DNA of 64,000 bases from JBBRMW01 sp965246845 (GCA_965246845.1 CBDFFR010000011.1:1-64000), one strand, 5' to 3'. Counted from the stretch's first letter, positions 1-8,993 are shown. The notes: a model not told the origin generated them from the letters alone. Made by a program: numbers and translations.

Positions 1-1140
1 GGGGATGCGCGCCCCTTTGCCGACAACCGTAATGCCGAGGTCCGCCGCGTCGGTGATCTCGCCCACGCGCGAGTCATGCCCGATCACGGCTTCCTTATCG
101 ATGATGCAGCGCTCCACCGTCGCGCCTGCTTCGACGGACGTATCAGTCAGGATCACGCACTCGCGTACCACCGCGTTCGGTCCGATGTGGACGCCGGGCG
201 AAAGGATCGAACTCTCCACGACCGCGCCTTCGGAGATGACGCAGCCATTGGTGATCAGGCTGTTGCGGATCGTCGCGGTGTCTTTGATGTTTGCGGGCGG
301 GCGCTCTTCCGAACGGGTGTGGATGACCCAGCCGCGATCCTGCAAATTGAACGGCGGCGGGTCCGCGAGCAGGTCCATATGTGCTTCCCAGTAGGCCGCG
401 ATGGTCCCCACATCGACCCAGTAGCCCCGGAACGGATAGGCGAAGACAGGCCGCCCGGAGGCGATCATGCGCGGGATGATGTCCTTGCCGAAGTCATGGC
501 TGGATGAATCGCGCGCGGCGTCCTCAAGGAGGACCTGTTCCAGCACTTTGGTACGGAAGACGTAAACGCCCATGCTGGCAAGGTCCGAAGGCGGCTTCTG
601 CGGCTTCTCCACGAAGTCAACAATGCGGTCGCCCTTTTCGGTCTTCATGATCCCGTAGCGGCTGGCTTCCGCGAGCGGCACGCGCAGCGCGCAGATCGTG
701 ACATCCGCGCCTTTGGCGATGTGGTAATTCAGCAGCGCATCGTAATTCATCTGGTAAATATGATCGCCGGAAAGGATCAGCGTGTGGTCGGGATTCTTGC
801 GCACGACGAAATTCAGGTTCTGGTAAACCGCGTCTGCCGTTCCGGTGTACCAGTCTTCGTCCTTGCGCCCGCGATAGGGTTGCAGCATCTGCACCCCGCC
901 TGTGAAGCTGCGGTCGAGGTCCCAGGGCTGGCCGTTACCGATGTGATCATTCAGGCTGTGCGGACGATATTGCGTCAGGATTAAGACATCGAAAATGCCG
1001 GAGTTTACGCAATTGCTGAGTGTGAAATCGACGATCCGATATTTGCCAGCGAAGGGAACGGCGGGCTTGCTGCGTTTGGCAGTCAGGACACTCAGGCGCG
1101 TTCCTTCTCCGCCTGCCAGGATAACCGCACGGGCTTTCAT
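1..1140 (-). CDS. glgC: Glucose-1-phosphate adenylyltransferase (3' end outside window)
   Basis: Makes ADP-glucose from glucose-1-phosphate and ATP, the committed step of bacterial glycogen synthesis in the cytoplasm. The minus strand is open for 380 codons from ATG at 1140 and runs off the left edge, so the C-terminus is missing. The product begins MKARAVILAGGEGTRLSVLT, with the nucleotidyltransferase signature GGEGTRL, followed by YRIVDFTLSNCVNSGI, a GTADAVYQN segment and SGDHIYQMNY as in GlgC. The distal part shows hexapeptide left-handed beta-helix character (IRNSLITNGCVI, VVRECVILTDTSV). The next gene upstream on the same strand ends 57 nt away, so glgC could be its own unit or the tail of a longer one. 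Family assignment is firm. Confidence 0.93.
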   Translation of the reverse strand, partial: MKARAVILAGGEGTRLSVLTAKRSKPAVPFAGKYRIVDFTLSNCVNSGIFDVLILTQYRPHSLNDHIGNGQPWDLDRSFTGGVQMLQPYRGRKDEDWYTGTADAVYQNLNFVVRKNPDHTLILSGDHIYQMNYDALLNYHIAKGADVTICALRVPLAEASRYGIMKTEKGDRIVDFVEKPQKPPSDLASMGVYVFRTKVLEQVLLEDAARDSSSHDFGKDIIPRMIASGRPVFAYPFRGYWVDVGTIAAYWEAHMDLLADPPPFNLQDRGWVIHTRSEERPPANIKDTATIRNSLITNGCVISEGAVVESSILSPGVHIGPNAVVRECVILTDTSVEAGATVERCIIDKEAVIGHDSRVGEITDAADLGITVVGKGARIP

Positions 1141-1197
1141 AATTTTTTGATCCTTATCCGGTTTTTCTAAAACTCTCTGCGGAAAGTATAACGCAAA

Positions 1198-1833
1198 TCA
1201 GGTCTCTTCGACGGGTTGATCCGTTGCCAGAACTTTGGACAGGGTGCGATTCGGCAGCACGAAAAACACGGCCATAGCGAGGGTCAGAAACAGCGCGAGG
1301 ACAGCGCTCAGGAGCGAGATAAACGCGATAATCAGATAGGCCAGCGGACCGAACCGATATTGAGCGGAAATGGTCTTGATCGCTGTGCGGTCGGCGTTCT
1401 GGTGGAACAAGCCACGCGCATAGGCATACCACCACAGGAGGTTATAACAAAGCGCCACCAGAAAGAACCATACGCTATAAATGAACGCCGCCATGCGTCC
1501 CTGATCTTCGTTCAAATAATCGGCTAGAAGAGTCGTCAGGAATGGCACGACGCAAATCCCGAAGAGAAGCACGCCGTTCAGGATGAGTAGCGTGTTATCG
1601 ACTTTGGTAATGATGTTAAAGAGGCGGTGGTGATTGATCCACATCACGAGAATGTAGAAAAAACTGCACACGAAGGCGAAATAGGACGGCCATGCCGCTG
1701 CGAGCGCGGGAAAGAGACCATTTGCCTTTACTGCATCCGCGCCGGGTGCGTGCAGTTCGATTACGAGCAGCGTCATCGCGATCCCCAACACACCATCGCT
1801 GAAAGCTTCGATCCGTCCAGTTTGCTTTTCCAT
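1198..1833 (-). CDS. TMEM175-family potassium channel-like membrane protein
   Basis: A 211-residue polytopic membrane protein. The N-terminus has the family hallmark R-x3-FSDG (RIEAFSDGVLGIAMTLLVIEL), which in bacterial TMEM175 lies in TM1 and lines the ion pathway. About six hydrophobic segments follow, matching the single-repeat bacterial form that assembles as a tetrameric K+ leak channel. It begins only 3 nt after the sugar permease gene upstream (stop at 1837), so it is probably cotranscribed with the importer. A functional link to sugar uptake is not evident. Channel activity is inferred from the family. Confidence 0.85.
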   Translation of the reverse strand: MEKQTGRIEAFSDGVLGIAMTLLVIELHAPGADAVKANGLFPALAAAWPSYFAFVCSFFYILVMWINHHRLFNIITKVDNTLLILNGVLLFGICVVPFLTTLLADYLNEDQGRMAAFIYSVWFFLVALCYNLLWWYAYARGLFHQNADRTAIKTISAQYRFGPLAYLIIAFISLLSAVLALFLTLAMAVFFVLPNRTLSKVLATDQPVEET

Positions 1834-1836
1834 AAT

Positions 1837-2685
1837 TCAGCCTTTGAGCGCCCCCTGCAACATGGCCTGGAAGAAAGTCCGACGCATCACGAGGAACAGC
1901 GCCACCACCGGGATCATAATCACGATACAGGCCGCCATCCAAACGTTGTACTGAATCTCGAACGAGGACTGGAAGGCATATAGCCCGACCGTCGCGACTT
2001 TATCCGTCTCGCGGTTGAGCAGAAGCACCGCCGCAAGGAATTCGTTCCATGTATCGACGAACATCAGCAGGAAGCCCGCGAGCAGCCCCGGTCCGGCCAG
2101 CGGCACAACGATGTAATAGAGCGCCTGCACAGGCGAGCAGCCATCGATCAGCGCCGCCTCCTCGATTTCAAGCGGGATCGAATCGAAGAACGATTTGATG
2201 ATCCAGATGCTAAAGGGCAGGCCGCCCGCCGTGTAGATACCGATCATCAACCCGTGCGGGCTGCTCTGAATCAATCCCAGATCGCTCGCAATCTTGTAGA
2301 GCGGGATCAGGTTTGTCAGGCCGGGGATCATCATCAGGCCGAGGATCGTCAATTGCAGCGCGCCGCTCCCGCGAAATTTATAGCGCGAAAAGGCATATCC
2401 GGCCAGCCCCGCGACGATCACCGTCAGCACCGAAGCGCCGAGCGAATTGATGAAGCTATTCGGGATGTGGTAGCGAATCAGGTTGCTGGCAATCACCTGA
2501 TTGTAAGGTTGCAGCGTCCATTCCTTCGGGAAGAAGAGCGGCGGATTGGAGCGCACCTCGCCCAGCGGCTTGAACGAAGTTGCGAGCGTATACAGCACGG
2601 GCAGGATGCAGATCGCCGCGAAGAGGCCGAGGATCGTATGTGTGGAGAAGATTTCGCGGAGCGCTGTCGAACGGGAGCGGACCAT
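1837..2685 (-). CDS. Carbohydrate ABC transporter permease, MalG type
   Basis: Inner-membrane permease of a CUT1-type sugar importer, 282 residues with about six transmembrane segments. The cytoplasmic EAA loop that docks the ATPase is visible as EEAALIDGCSPVQALYYIVVP. It lies 5 nt downstream of its partner permease and the solute-binding protein precedes both, the usual binding protein-MalF-MalG order. No ATPase gene is present in the cluster, so the importer probably uses a shared MsmK-like ATPase encoded elsewhere. The substrate cannot be deduced from sequence alone. The family call is secure. Confidence 0.93.
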   Translation of the reverse strand: MVRSRSTALREIFSTHTILGLFAAICILPVLYTLATSFKPLGEVRSNPPLFFPKEWTLQPYNQVIASNLIRYHIPNSFINSLGASVLTVIVAGLAGYAFSRYKFRGSGALQLTILGLMMIPGLTNLIPLYKIASDLGLIQSSPHGLMIGIYTAGGLPFSIWIIKSFFDSIPLEIEEAALIDGCSPVQALYYIVVPLAGPGLLAGFLLMFVDTWNEFLAAVLLLNRETDKVATVGLYAFQSSFEIQYNVWMAACIVIMIPVVALFLVMRRTFFQAMLQGALKG

Positions 2686-2690
2686 CGTTA

Positions 2691-3626
2691 TTAAACCGTA
2701 TCGCGGCGCGTGGCGAGCCGCAAATAGATGAACGTCAGGACCAGATTGAACGCGAACAGGATTACCGAGGTCGCGCCCGCCAGCCCGAAATCGCCATCAC
2801 GCATCACGGAATTGAGCATGTAGAGCGCAGTCGTCATCGTCGCATTGCCGGGTCCGCCCGTCGTCCCCATGATCGAGAGGATCATGCCGACCGAATTGAT
2901 CGCGCGGATCGAGGTCAGCAACACCGCGACCAGAAAGGTCGGGCGAATGATCGGGAATGAGATACGCAGGAAACTTTGCCAGCCGCCCGCGCCATCCAGC
3001 GCCGCGCTTTCCGTGACCTCGACGGGGACGGTTTGCAGCGCTCCCAGAAACAGTATCGTCGTGAAGGCGAGCGCCCGCCAGACCGACCCCGCGACGACAA
3101 TCCCCATCGCGGTATTCGGGTTGACCAGCAGTGACCGATCCGAGAGCGGTTGCAGCCAGTATTGCAGGATGCCATAGCTCTGCTGGAACATCCAGCGCCA
3201 GATCGTCCCGGCCACCACATCGGAGATGACCCAGGGGATGAAGATCAGGACCAGATAGAAACCTGTGAACTTCACACGGCGGTTGAGCAGCACGGCCAGC
3301 AGCATCCCGATCCCGACCGTGAAGACGAGGTACAGCGCCGCGAAAGTGAAAGTCCGGTTGAGCGAGCGCCCGAAGTTCAAATCCTTGAACAGTCTATCGA
3401 AGTTTTGCAGACCGACGAAAATCAGGTCGCCGCCCTTGATGCGGTTCACGCTCAACCAGAGCGAATAGAGCGTCGGGTAGACCTGCACCGCAAGCAGGAT
3501 CAGAATCGCGGGCAACAGCAGCCAGAACGGGAGAAATTTGGTCGCGCGCCCGGAGGAACGCCCACCGGACCGAATCGAGCGGGCAGCGGTGACGGCGGTG
3601 CGCGTTGGGACGGAGTTGGTCGCCAT
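2691..3626 (-). CDS. Carbohydrate ABC transporter permease, MalF type
   Basis: Second membrane subunit of the sugar importer, 311 residues from the start chosen here. The frame is open to 3701, but ATG at 3626 has a GGAG about 8 nt upstream and gives a normal N-terminus (MATNSVPTRTAV) before the first membrane helix (FLPFWLLLPAILILLAVQ). The EAA loop is recognisable as TESAALDGAGGWQSFLRI. It is followed 5 nt later by the MalG-type partner. The 186-nt gap to the binding-protein gene upstream carries two REP-like palindromes. Confidence 0.92.
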   Translation of the reverse strand: MATNSVPTRTAVTAARSIRSGGRSSGRATKFLPFWLLLPAILILLAVQVYPTLYSLWLSVNRIKGGDLIFVGLQNFDRLFKDLNFGRSLNRTFTFAALYLVFTVGIGMLLAVLLNRRVKFTGFYLVLIFIPWVISDVVAGTIWRWMFQQSYGILQYWLQPLSDRSLLVNPNTAMGIVVAGSVWRALAFTTILFLGALQTVPVEVTESAALDGAGGWQSFLRISFPIIRPTFLVAVLLTSIRAINSVGMILSIMGTTGGPGNATMTTALYMLNSVMRDGDFGLAGATSVILFAFNLVLTFIYLRLATRRDTV

Positions 3627-3739
3627 ACGGATGGCTCCGCTAATCGATACTGTGGGTGGAATGGAGAGCGCGGGGAGTGAACCCCGCGCTATACCGATCA
3701 AGATTAGACATTACGCAGTTGAACACGATTGTGGTTTGC

Positions 3740-3805
3740 GGGCGGCAAGAATGCCGTCCCTACACAGACGCGCAACTTCCCGTAGGGACGCCATGAATGG
3801 CGTCC
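3740..3805. repeat. Pair of REP-like palindromes (CCCTAC ... GTAGGG)
   Basis: Two hairpin palindromes in opposite orientation lie between the binding-protein and permease genes. 3740-3763 has a GGCAAGAATGCC core ending GTCCCTAC. 3782-3805 starts GTAGGGACGCC and closes GGCGTCC. They share the GTAG head with the other dispersed elements in the window but have different stems. Confidence 0.75.
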
Positions 3806-3812
3806 GGTCTGG

Positions 3813-5132
3813 TTATTGCAAGCCGTTGTTGTAATTGTCCTGCTCGGCTTGCAGTTCCTTCATGATGTCGGCGCTGGGGTCAACGATCAGCTTGTTGATC
3901 ACGTTGGTCAGCGCGGCCACACCCTTGTCATAGTCGGTCAGGGCGGGCGGGTTCTGCGCATAGGTGGTCAGGTTGCTGGAAATCGCTTTCCAGTACGGAG
4001 TCTGGAATGCGGCATCCTTGCCCGCTTCAACGAGCGATGGGATCGCACCATAAGCCGACGCGAACTTCGCATTTTCGGCGGCGCTCAATTGGAAATCGAT
4101 CCACGTCTGCGCGCCCTTGATATTCTTTGCGCCGACCGGGATGCCGTAAGCTGTCCCCGTGACCATCAGCGCGGGCTTGCCGTCTTTCCAGACGAGCGGC
4201 GGGGCGAAGTTCAGCTTGCCCGCATCGAATGCCTTCTGTACGCTGGCCGCGCCGTTATCGAACTTCGTGCCATCCGGCGCGGTGAGCGGATTGAGATAGA
4301 CATAGGACCACGACCCGGCGAGGAACGCGCCCGCGTCGCCATTCATGAAAGGCGTCTCGTCATCGAAGCCGGTGTTGAGGTCCACTTCCGGCGCGTACTT
4401 GCCGCCAAACATGGCGCGACCCCACGCGATGACATCCGCGACCTGCTGGTTCGCCCATGTCGCCTTGCCCGTCTTCGGGTCCGCAATCTGGCCGCCCGCG
4501 GAGACGATCAGCGGGAACCACGTCATTTGCAGCGAGATACCCTCGCTGGCCTTCATCGTGACCGCAAACTTCTTGCCCGCCGGGTCTTTCATCTTTTGCG
4601 CGGCGGCGAGCAAATCCTGTGCGCTCTTCGGGAAGCCATTCGGATATACCGAAGTCCAGTAATAAGTCGAGGCTCCGGCAAGGCTGGTCGGCACGCAATA
4701 TATCTTGCCATCCGGTCCAGTGCAGGCGGCGAGCGCGCCCGGCGTTACATCCTTGAACCAGCTCGCGGCCTTGACGTAGGCAGTGATGTCTTGCAACGTA
4801 CCGTTCTTGACGAAGAAGGGAACGGTCGAGGTGTCGACATAGGAGACATCCGGGACATCACCCTTCGCCTGTACCGCGATGTTCAATTTGCTGTTGATCT
4901 GGTCATAGGGCTGCACGATATGCGTGATCGCCTGCCCGGTTTTCGCTGTAAAGTCCTTGAGCGCCTGCGACGCCCATTTATCCTGGCTATTCGGGTCGGT
5001 CGTGTTATCGGGGTTGAATTTCGTCCAGAGGACGAGGCTATCGGCGGCGTGCGCGCGGCCTGCCCCGGTCAGGGTGGCGATTATCATCGCGGCAATGAGC
5101 AGGCTGAATGTTGCAAAAAGACGTTTCTGCAT
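3813..5132 (-). CDS. Extracellular solute-binding protein of sugar ABC importer
   Basis: A 439-residue substrate receptor that presents sugar to the two downstream permeases. It has a Sec signal peptide (MQKRLFATFSLLIAAMIIATLTGAGRAHA, probable cleavage after AHA near residue 29) and no lipobox, unusual for a monoderm-type importer. The mature part has the cluster-1 binding-protein pattern, such as NGTLQDITAYV near the middle of the first lobe and DAGAFLAGSWSYV in the second. It is the first gene of the importer unit. The ligand is unknown. Its length fits the MalE/UgpB class. Confidence 0.92.
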   Translation of the reverse strand: MQKRLFATFSLLIAAMIIATLTGAGRAHAADSLVLWTKFNPDNTTDPNSQDKWASQALKDFTAKTGQAITHIVQPYDQINSKLNIAVQAKGDVPDVSYVDTSTVPFFVKNGTLQDITAYVKAASWFKDVTPGALAACTGPDGKIYCVPTSLAGASTYYWTSVYPNGFPKSAQDLLAAAQKMKDPAGKKFAVTMKASEGISLQMTWFPLIVSAGGQIADPKTGKATWANQQVADVIAWGRAMFGGKYAPEVDLNTGFDDETPFMNGDAGAFLAGSWSYVYLNPLTAPDGTKFDNGAASVQKAFDAGKLNFAPPLVWKDGKPALMVTGTAYGIPVGAKNIKGAQTWIDFQLSAAENAKFASAYGAIPSLVEAGKDAAFQTPYWKAISSNLTTYAQNPPALTDYDKGVAALTNVINKLIVDPSADIMKELQAEQDNYNNGLQ

Positions 5133-5279
5133 TGTGTTAAAGCCCTATTCCACTGAACATGACCCTACAGTTTTAACACTTCGCCCGCTGCTTCGCAAAA
5201 GCGCGGCGCGCGGTTGGCAGCGTATAGTCAAAGTGCCGAACGATGAATGTAGTATGAGCGATGTAGGAAACCTGGAGAT

Positions 5280-5383
5280 GGGCGGACACATCGGTCCGCC
5301 CCTACGAAGACAATCCCGCTCTGGTTAGGGGTCGCGGCTTGCCCGACTTCAATTCACGGGCGGACACATAGGTCCGCCCCTAC
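5280..5383. repeat. REP cluster of three GTAG palindromes
   Basis: Between the importer and the cyclophilin gene are a complete element at 5280-5305 (GGGCGGAC...GTCCGCCCCTAC), a decayed GGGTCG-type partner near 5324-5347 in opposite orientation, and another complete element at 5358-5383. The first two form the inverted-pair (BIME-like) arrangement seen repeatedly in this window. Confidence 0.8.
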
Positions 5384-5390
5384 AAGGCGT

Positions 5391-5909
5391 TTAGGCCTCG
5401 ACGATTTCCACTGAATTCAGCTTGTCGCCCGGACGCGGATCGCGCCCCGGATCGCGTTCGCGGATTGTCATCAGCGTTTTGAGGCTTTCCGCGTCGGTGA
5501 TGCGCCCGAAGACGGCATGTTTGCCGTTCAGGTGCGGTGTGGCGGTGTGCGTGATGAAGAACTGCGAACCGTTGGTGTTCGGTCCGGCATTCGCCATGCT
5601 CAGGACACCCGGACCGTCATGCTTGAGGTTCAACGCGCCGCGCTCGTCGTTCCACTTGTAGCCGGGTCCGCCCGTGCCTGTGCCGGTTGGGTCGCCGCCC
5701 TGCACCATGAAGTTCTTGATGACGCGGTGGAACTGCGTCCCGTTGTAGAACCCGCTGCGCGCGAGGAAGACGAAGTTATTGACCGTTTCCGGGGCTTCGG
5801 CGGCGTAAAGTTCCGCGCTGATGTCGCCGCGTTCGGTGTGGAAGATCGCGGTGTATTGCTTTTTCGAGTCGATGCTCATATCGGGGGCTTTAGGCCAGCT
5901 TTGCGCCAT
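5391..5909 (-). CDS. Cyclophilin-type peptidyl-prolyl cis-trans isomerase
   Basis: A cytoplasmic cyclophilin of 172 residues that accelerates proline isomerisation during folding. The catalytic block FHRVIKNFMVQGGDPTGTGTGG carries the active-site arginine. The MANAGPNTNGSQFFIT segment and HLNGKHAVFGR complete the fold. No signal peptide is present. ATG at 5909 has a GGAG about 11 nt upstream; an internal Met at residue 11 (MSIDSKKQY) is an alternative start. It stands alone with REP palindromes downstream. Confidence 0.95.
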   Translation of the reverse strand: MAQSWPKAPDMSIDSKKQYTAIFHTERGDISAELYAAEAPETVNNFVFLARSGFYNGTQFHRVIKNFMVQGGDPTGTGTGGPGYKWNDERGALNLKHDGPGVLSMANAGPNTNGSQFFITHTATPHLNGKHAVFGRITDAESLKTLMTIRERDPGRDPRPGDKLNSVEIVEA

Positions 5910-5977
5910 GTTGGTTCATTCTCCGTGTAGGAGCGCGGTCAAAGTTAGCTGCCGCGCTGAATTCGTTAACACGCCGA

Positions 5978-6322
5978 TCATATCAGATTTTCCAGCAGTT
6001 CGCGGGCTTCAAAATCTGCAGGCTGCCAGCGGAAGCGCTCCAAATCGACATGCTCATGCGCGTCGAAAACGACGCCTTCCACGAGCAGGCGTTCGCGCTG
6101 GATGTGCGCCTCATGCAGCCGATCCTTGACGACGATTGCGCCCTGCGCATTGATCACGCGATGCCAGGGAATATCACCATCGGGCGGGGTCGCACGCAGC
6201 GCCCAGCCGACCGCACGCGCCCCACGCGGCACGCCAAGCAGCCGCGCCACCGCGCCATAGGTGAGGACGCGCCCCGCCGGAATCGCGCGCACGAGTGCGT
6301 ACACCTGCTCGTTGAATGTCAC
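5978..6322 (-). CDS. Alkyltransferase-like protein (MGMT homologue without catalytic Cys)
   Basis: A 114-residue homologue of the DNA-binding domain of O6-methylguanine-DNA methyltransferase. The active-site motif PCHRV reads PWHRV here (IPWHRVINAQGAI), so it cannot accept alkyl groups. It fits the alkyltransferase-like (ATL) family, which binds O6-alkylguanine and channels it into nucleotide excision repair. The helix-turn-helix with arginine finger (TYGAVARLLGVPRGARAVG) is intact. A GTG start overlaps the recO stop as GTGA. The frame is open further upstream but that would run through recO. The fusion to recO expression suggests a small DNA-repair operon. Confidence 0.9.
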   Translation of the reverse strand: MTFNEQVYALVRAIPAGRVLTYGAVARLLGVPRGARAVGWALRATPPDGDIPWHRVINAQGAIVVKDRLHEAHIQRERLLVEGVVFDAHEHVDLERFRWQPADFEARELLENLI

Positions 6323-7092
6323 TCGTGCGCGCCGTAGCGCAGCCGCCGGATAAAATCGACGCTGCGCAGGCGGCGTTCCAGCAGATAGACGATATACGAC
6401 TGCAAAATACGTTCCAATTCGAGGTGCAGCGGATCGCTCAGGATCAGTTCGCGGATCATCGGCCAGTCCTGCGTCGTCATATAGCGCAGCACCTTGAGCG
6501 CGGGCAGGCTCATCGGCTGCGCGTGCGGGTTGTTTTCGGCGTGTTCCGGGCAAATCGCGCCGCCATCGAACGCGCTGAAATACTGGTCCTGTGGCTCCAA
6601 TGGTTCGTGGCCGACTACGCAATCGAACAATTCCGGCTGGAAGCCGACCAGCGAGAGCAGCGAGAGTTCATAGAAGCGCGCGATAATCCGTAAATCCGAG
6701 TCGTCAGCGGAAATATTGCGCAGCCCATCGCAAAGCAGGTCGTAGAGCGCGTCGTGCCGCTCTTCCGGCTCGGTGAAACGGTCCACCAGTTCGACGGCGT
6801 AGCTCGCGTATGCACCACGCTCAAGGCTATTTTGCAGTTGCAGGAATGGCTCCTGTAATTCGGCTTGGGTGACAATATCGAGGTCACGCCCGCGACTGAG
6901 CATCAGCGAACAGCGCGTATACAGTTCGACATGTCCGGTCATACGCCCGGTCGGTTTGCGGACGCCCTTCGCGATCACGGTGAATTTGCCGTATTCGGGC
7001 GTGAAAAGCGTCAGCAGGCGGTCGGTCTCCTTGAAATCCTGCCGCCGCAGGATGATCGCATCCGTGCGGAACGTGCGCTCATTGCGTGCCAT
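6319..7092 (-). CDS. recO: DNA repair protein RecO
   Basis: Recombination mediator that helps RecR load RecA on SSB-coated gaps. The product has the N-terminal OB fold (RTDAIILRRQDFKETDRLLTLFTPEYGKFTVIAKGVRKP), a helical middle, and a C-terminal segment (VGFQPELFDCVVG, FDGGAICPEH) that keeps only two of the usual four zinc cysteines. The frame is open to 7185, but MARNERTFRT from ATG at 7092 matches where RecO proteins begin. This leaves a 14-nt overlap with cdd. Length from this start is 257 residues, normal for the family. Confidence 0.93.
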   Translation of the reverse strand: MARNERTFRTDAIILRRQDFKETDRLLTLFTPEYGKFTVIAKGVRKPTGRMTGHVELYTRCSLMLSRGRDLDIVTQAELQEPFLQLQNSLERGAYASYAVELVDRFTEPEERHDALYDLLCDGLRNISADDSDLRIIARFYELSLLSLVGFQPELFDCVVGHEPLEPQDQYFSAFDGGAICPEHAENNPHAQPMSLPALKVLRYMTTQDWPMIRELILSDPLHLELERILQSYIVYLLERRLRSVDFIRRLRYGAHE

Positions 7093-7525
7093 ATTTCCGC
7101 GCGTCCACACCATCTTCGAGGTCGTCCGGTCCGAAGCTGCCGGGCAGCAACACGCCAATCGAAACTTCGGTCGAGATGTGGCCATCCGAATCCGCTGTGA
7201 TCACCGACATTTCGCCGTCTTCTGCGAACTCTGCGAGGAACTGGCGGCACGCGCCGCACGGGAAGACGGCATTGTTCGTCACGACGACTACGGCGCGGAA
7301 TACGCGCGCGCCCTCGCTGACGGCCTTCACGCCAGCAGTGCGTTCCGCGCAAATCGTCACGCTGTACGAGGCGTTCTCGACATTGCAGCCCGTGAAAATG
7401 CGCCCGTCGCTGGTCAGGATCGCCGCGCCAACCGGATAATGCGAATAGGGAATGTATGCGGCGCTCTGCGCGTCGAGCGCGGCGGCAACGAGCCGGGCGC
7501 GCGTGGGTTCATCAAGTTTCGGCAT
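7079..7525 (-). CDS. cdd: Cytidine deaminase
   Basis: Deaminates cytidine and deoxycytidine to uridines in pyrimidine salvage. The 148-residue size is that of the small tetrameric, zinc-dependent class. All motifs are present: substrate-binding GCNVENASY, the catalytic CAERTA (zinc Cys and proton-shuttle Glu), and PCGACRQ with the other two zinc cysteines. It is first in the cdd-recO-ATL series and divergent from a GNAT gene, with 48 nt between the two starts. Confidence 0.97.
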   Translation of the reverse strand: MPKLDEPTRARLVAAALDAQSAAYIPYSHYPVGAAILTSDGRIFTGCNVENASYSVTICAERTAGVKAVSEGARVFRAVVVVTNNAVFPCGACRQFLAEFAEDGEMSVITADSDGHISTEVSIGVLLPGSFGPDDLEDGVDARKYGTQ

Positions 7526-7573
7526 GGATTGCCCGCGTATCGAATGTTAAAATTGGAGTCCCGATTATACCAG

Positions 7574-8470
7574 ATGAGCGCCATGTCAGACATCAGGATT
7601 CGCCCGCTCGCAACGCTCGATGAAATTAATCAGGTAGTGGCCTTGCAGCGCGGCGAATGGGACGACCCGACAACGGTAATTTATCCGCACATGCTGATTT
7701 CGCTGGTACGTAACGGCGGTACGCTGATCGGCGCGAAGCTGGGCAGTCGCGTCGTCGGCTTCGTCCTCGGCTACCTCGGCATTGATGCGCCCGGCGCGGA
7801 CCGCCCCGCGATGGCGAACCTCAAGCTGTGCAGCCAGCGCATGACCGTCCTGCCAGAATATCGCAACACCGGGTTGGGCTATCAACTCAAGCTGGCGCAG
7901 CGCGAGTACGCCATGCAGCAGGGTATCCGGCTCGTGACGTGGACTTTCGACCCGCTTAACAGCCGCAACGCGCATTTAAATATCCGCAAACTCGGCTGCA
8001 CAGTTGGCGATTATGAGCGCGATTATTACGGTACGGAACCCTCGCCGCTGGTCAGCTTCAATCAATCGGATCGGCTGGTTGCGGAGTGGCGCATCAGCCA
8101 GCCGCGCGTCGAGCAGCGCTTGAGTGGTGGCCGTCGTCCGCTTGCTTTCGAGCAATATCTGCACGGCAACGCGACGATTATCAATAGCGTGCACTGGAAT
8201 GGTAAAGGCTTGCCGGAGCCGGGCAGCCTCACGCCAATTCGCGGGATGATCGGCCTGCTGGAAATCCCGGCGCGCTTCGACGCGGTGTGCAGCGCCGACG
8301 AGGGGCTGGCGCGCGAATGGCGGGCGCATGGGCGGGAGGTATTTACGGGCGCATTCGGCGCGGGCTACTTCATCACGGATTTCGTGCATACGACGACGGA
8401 AGGGCGCGAGCGCTCGTTTTATGTGCTGAGTGCGGTCGATACGAACGTGCGGAATTTCAGCGCGAACTGA
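7574..8470 (+). CDS. GNAT superfamily acetyltransferase (COG3375-like)
   Basis: A 298-residue predicted N-acetyltransferase. The acetyl-CoA binding turn is visible as RMTVLPEYRNTGLGYQLK (R/Q-x-x-G-x-G/A type), followed by the WTFDPLNSRNAHLNIRKLGC segment typical of the COG3375 group, where the substrate is unknown. The frame extends about 700 nt upstream only by running antisense to cdd and recO, so I place the start at ATG 7574; ATG 7583 is an alternative. It ends 1 nt before the end of the convergent membrane-protein gene. Confidence 0.8.
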   Translation: MSAMSDIRIRPLATLDEINQVVALQRGEWDDPTTVIYPHMLISLVRNGGTLIGAKLGSRVVGFVLGYLGIDAPGADRPAMANLKLCSQRMTVLPEYRNTGLGYQLKLAQREYAMQQGIRLVTWTFDPLNSRNAHLNIRKLGCTVGDYERDYYGTEPSPLVSFNQSDRLVAEWRISQPRVEQRLSGGRRPLAFEQYLHGNATIINSVHWNGKGLPEPGSLTPIRGMIGLLEIPARFDAVCSADEGLAREWRAHGREVFTGAFGAGYFITDFVHTTTEGRERSFYVLSAVDTNVRNFSAN

Positions 8471-8471
8471 G

Positions 8472-8993
8472 TCAGGCTATTTTGGGTTTTCGGGGACGGT
8501 ACGTTACTCGAAACGGAATCCAGAACCCTTCTCCGATTGCCAGTAAAGTGAATACAATAAGCTGCTCGTTTGTGAGCGCTTGAAACACGATATTGAGCAG
8601 CCGATTGGAATTGCCAACCATCAGGACGAGGGCTGCGATGGGCGAAACTCCTTCTTGTCGTGAGGCTGCGCTCACGATAACCCACAAATCGCCCATTCCA
8701 AGTGCGAGCGCGGCAAAGAGCGCGCCGATTACACCAAATAGAAGGCTGTTGCCGCGTCCATATGTCTTGACCATGTGGCCGACGAACATACCGATCAACA
8801 GCGAACCGATGATTGCACCCCATCGATTGTTGATCAAGCTAACGAGGAAAACCCAGATTAGCGATCCGACGAGGGATGCGCCTAAACCCGCGACTAGCGC
8901 CATTACCGGGCGTTTTTCGGGAATGACTTCTATAGGAACATAATTCTCGGTTTCGGATTGGATAACTATCGGATCAAAGCTTTCTTCGACCAT
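8472..8993 (-). CDS. Hypothetical membrane protein
   Basis: Not recognised. A 173-residue protein with a polar N-terminus of about 30 residues (MVEESFDPIVIQSETENYV) and about four hydrophobic segments: VMALVAGLGASLVGSLIWVFLV, GAIIGSLLIGMFVGHMV, LLFGVIGALFAALALGMG and a C-terminal one near LTNEQLIVFTLLAIG. It ends with a basic tail (RPRKPKIA), expected in the cytoplasm. It faces GNAT tail to tail. The upstream 218 nt to hsp20 are AT-rich and hold no gene; a weak hairpin CACCCTG...CAAGGTG lies near 9076-9105. Confidence 0.65.
   Translation of the reverse strand: MVEESFDPIVIQSETENYVPIEVIPEKRPVMALVAGLGASLVGSLIWVFLVSLINNRWGAIIGSLLIGMFVGHMVKTYGRGNSLLFGVIGALFAALALGMGDLWVIVSAASRQEGVSPIAALVLMVGNSNRLLNIVFQALTNEQLIVFTLLAIGEGFWIPFRVTYRPRKPKIA

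Noticed and set aside
6869..7573. A long 5' extension of the GNAT gene.
   Set aside because: It would be antisense to recO and cdd, and the extra residues have no domain-like character.
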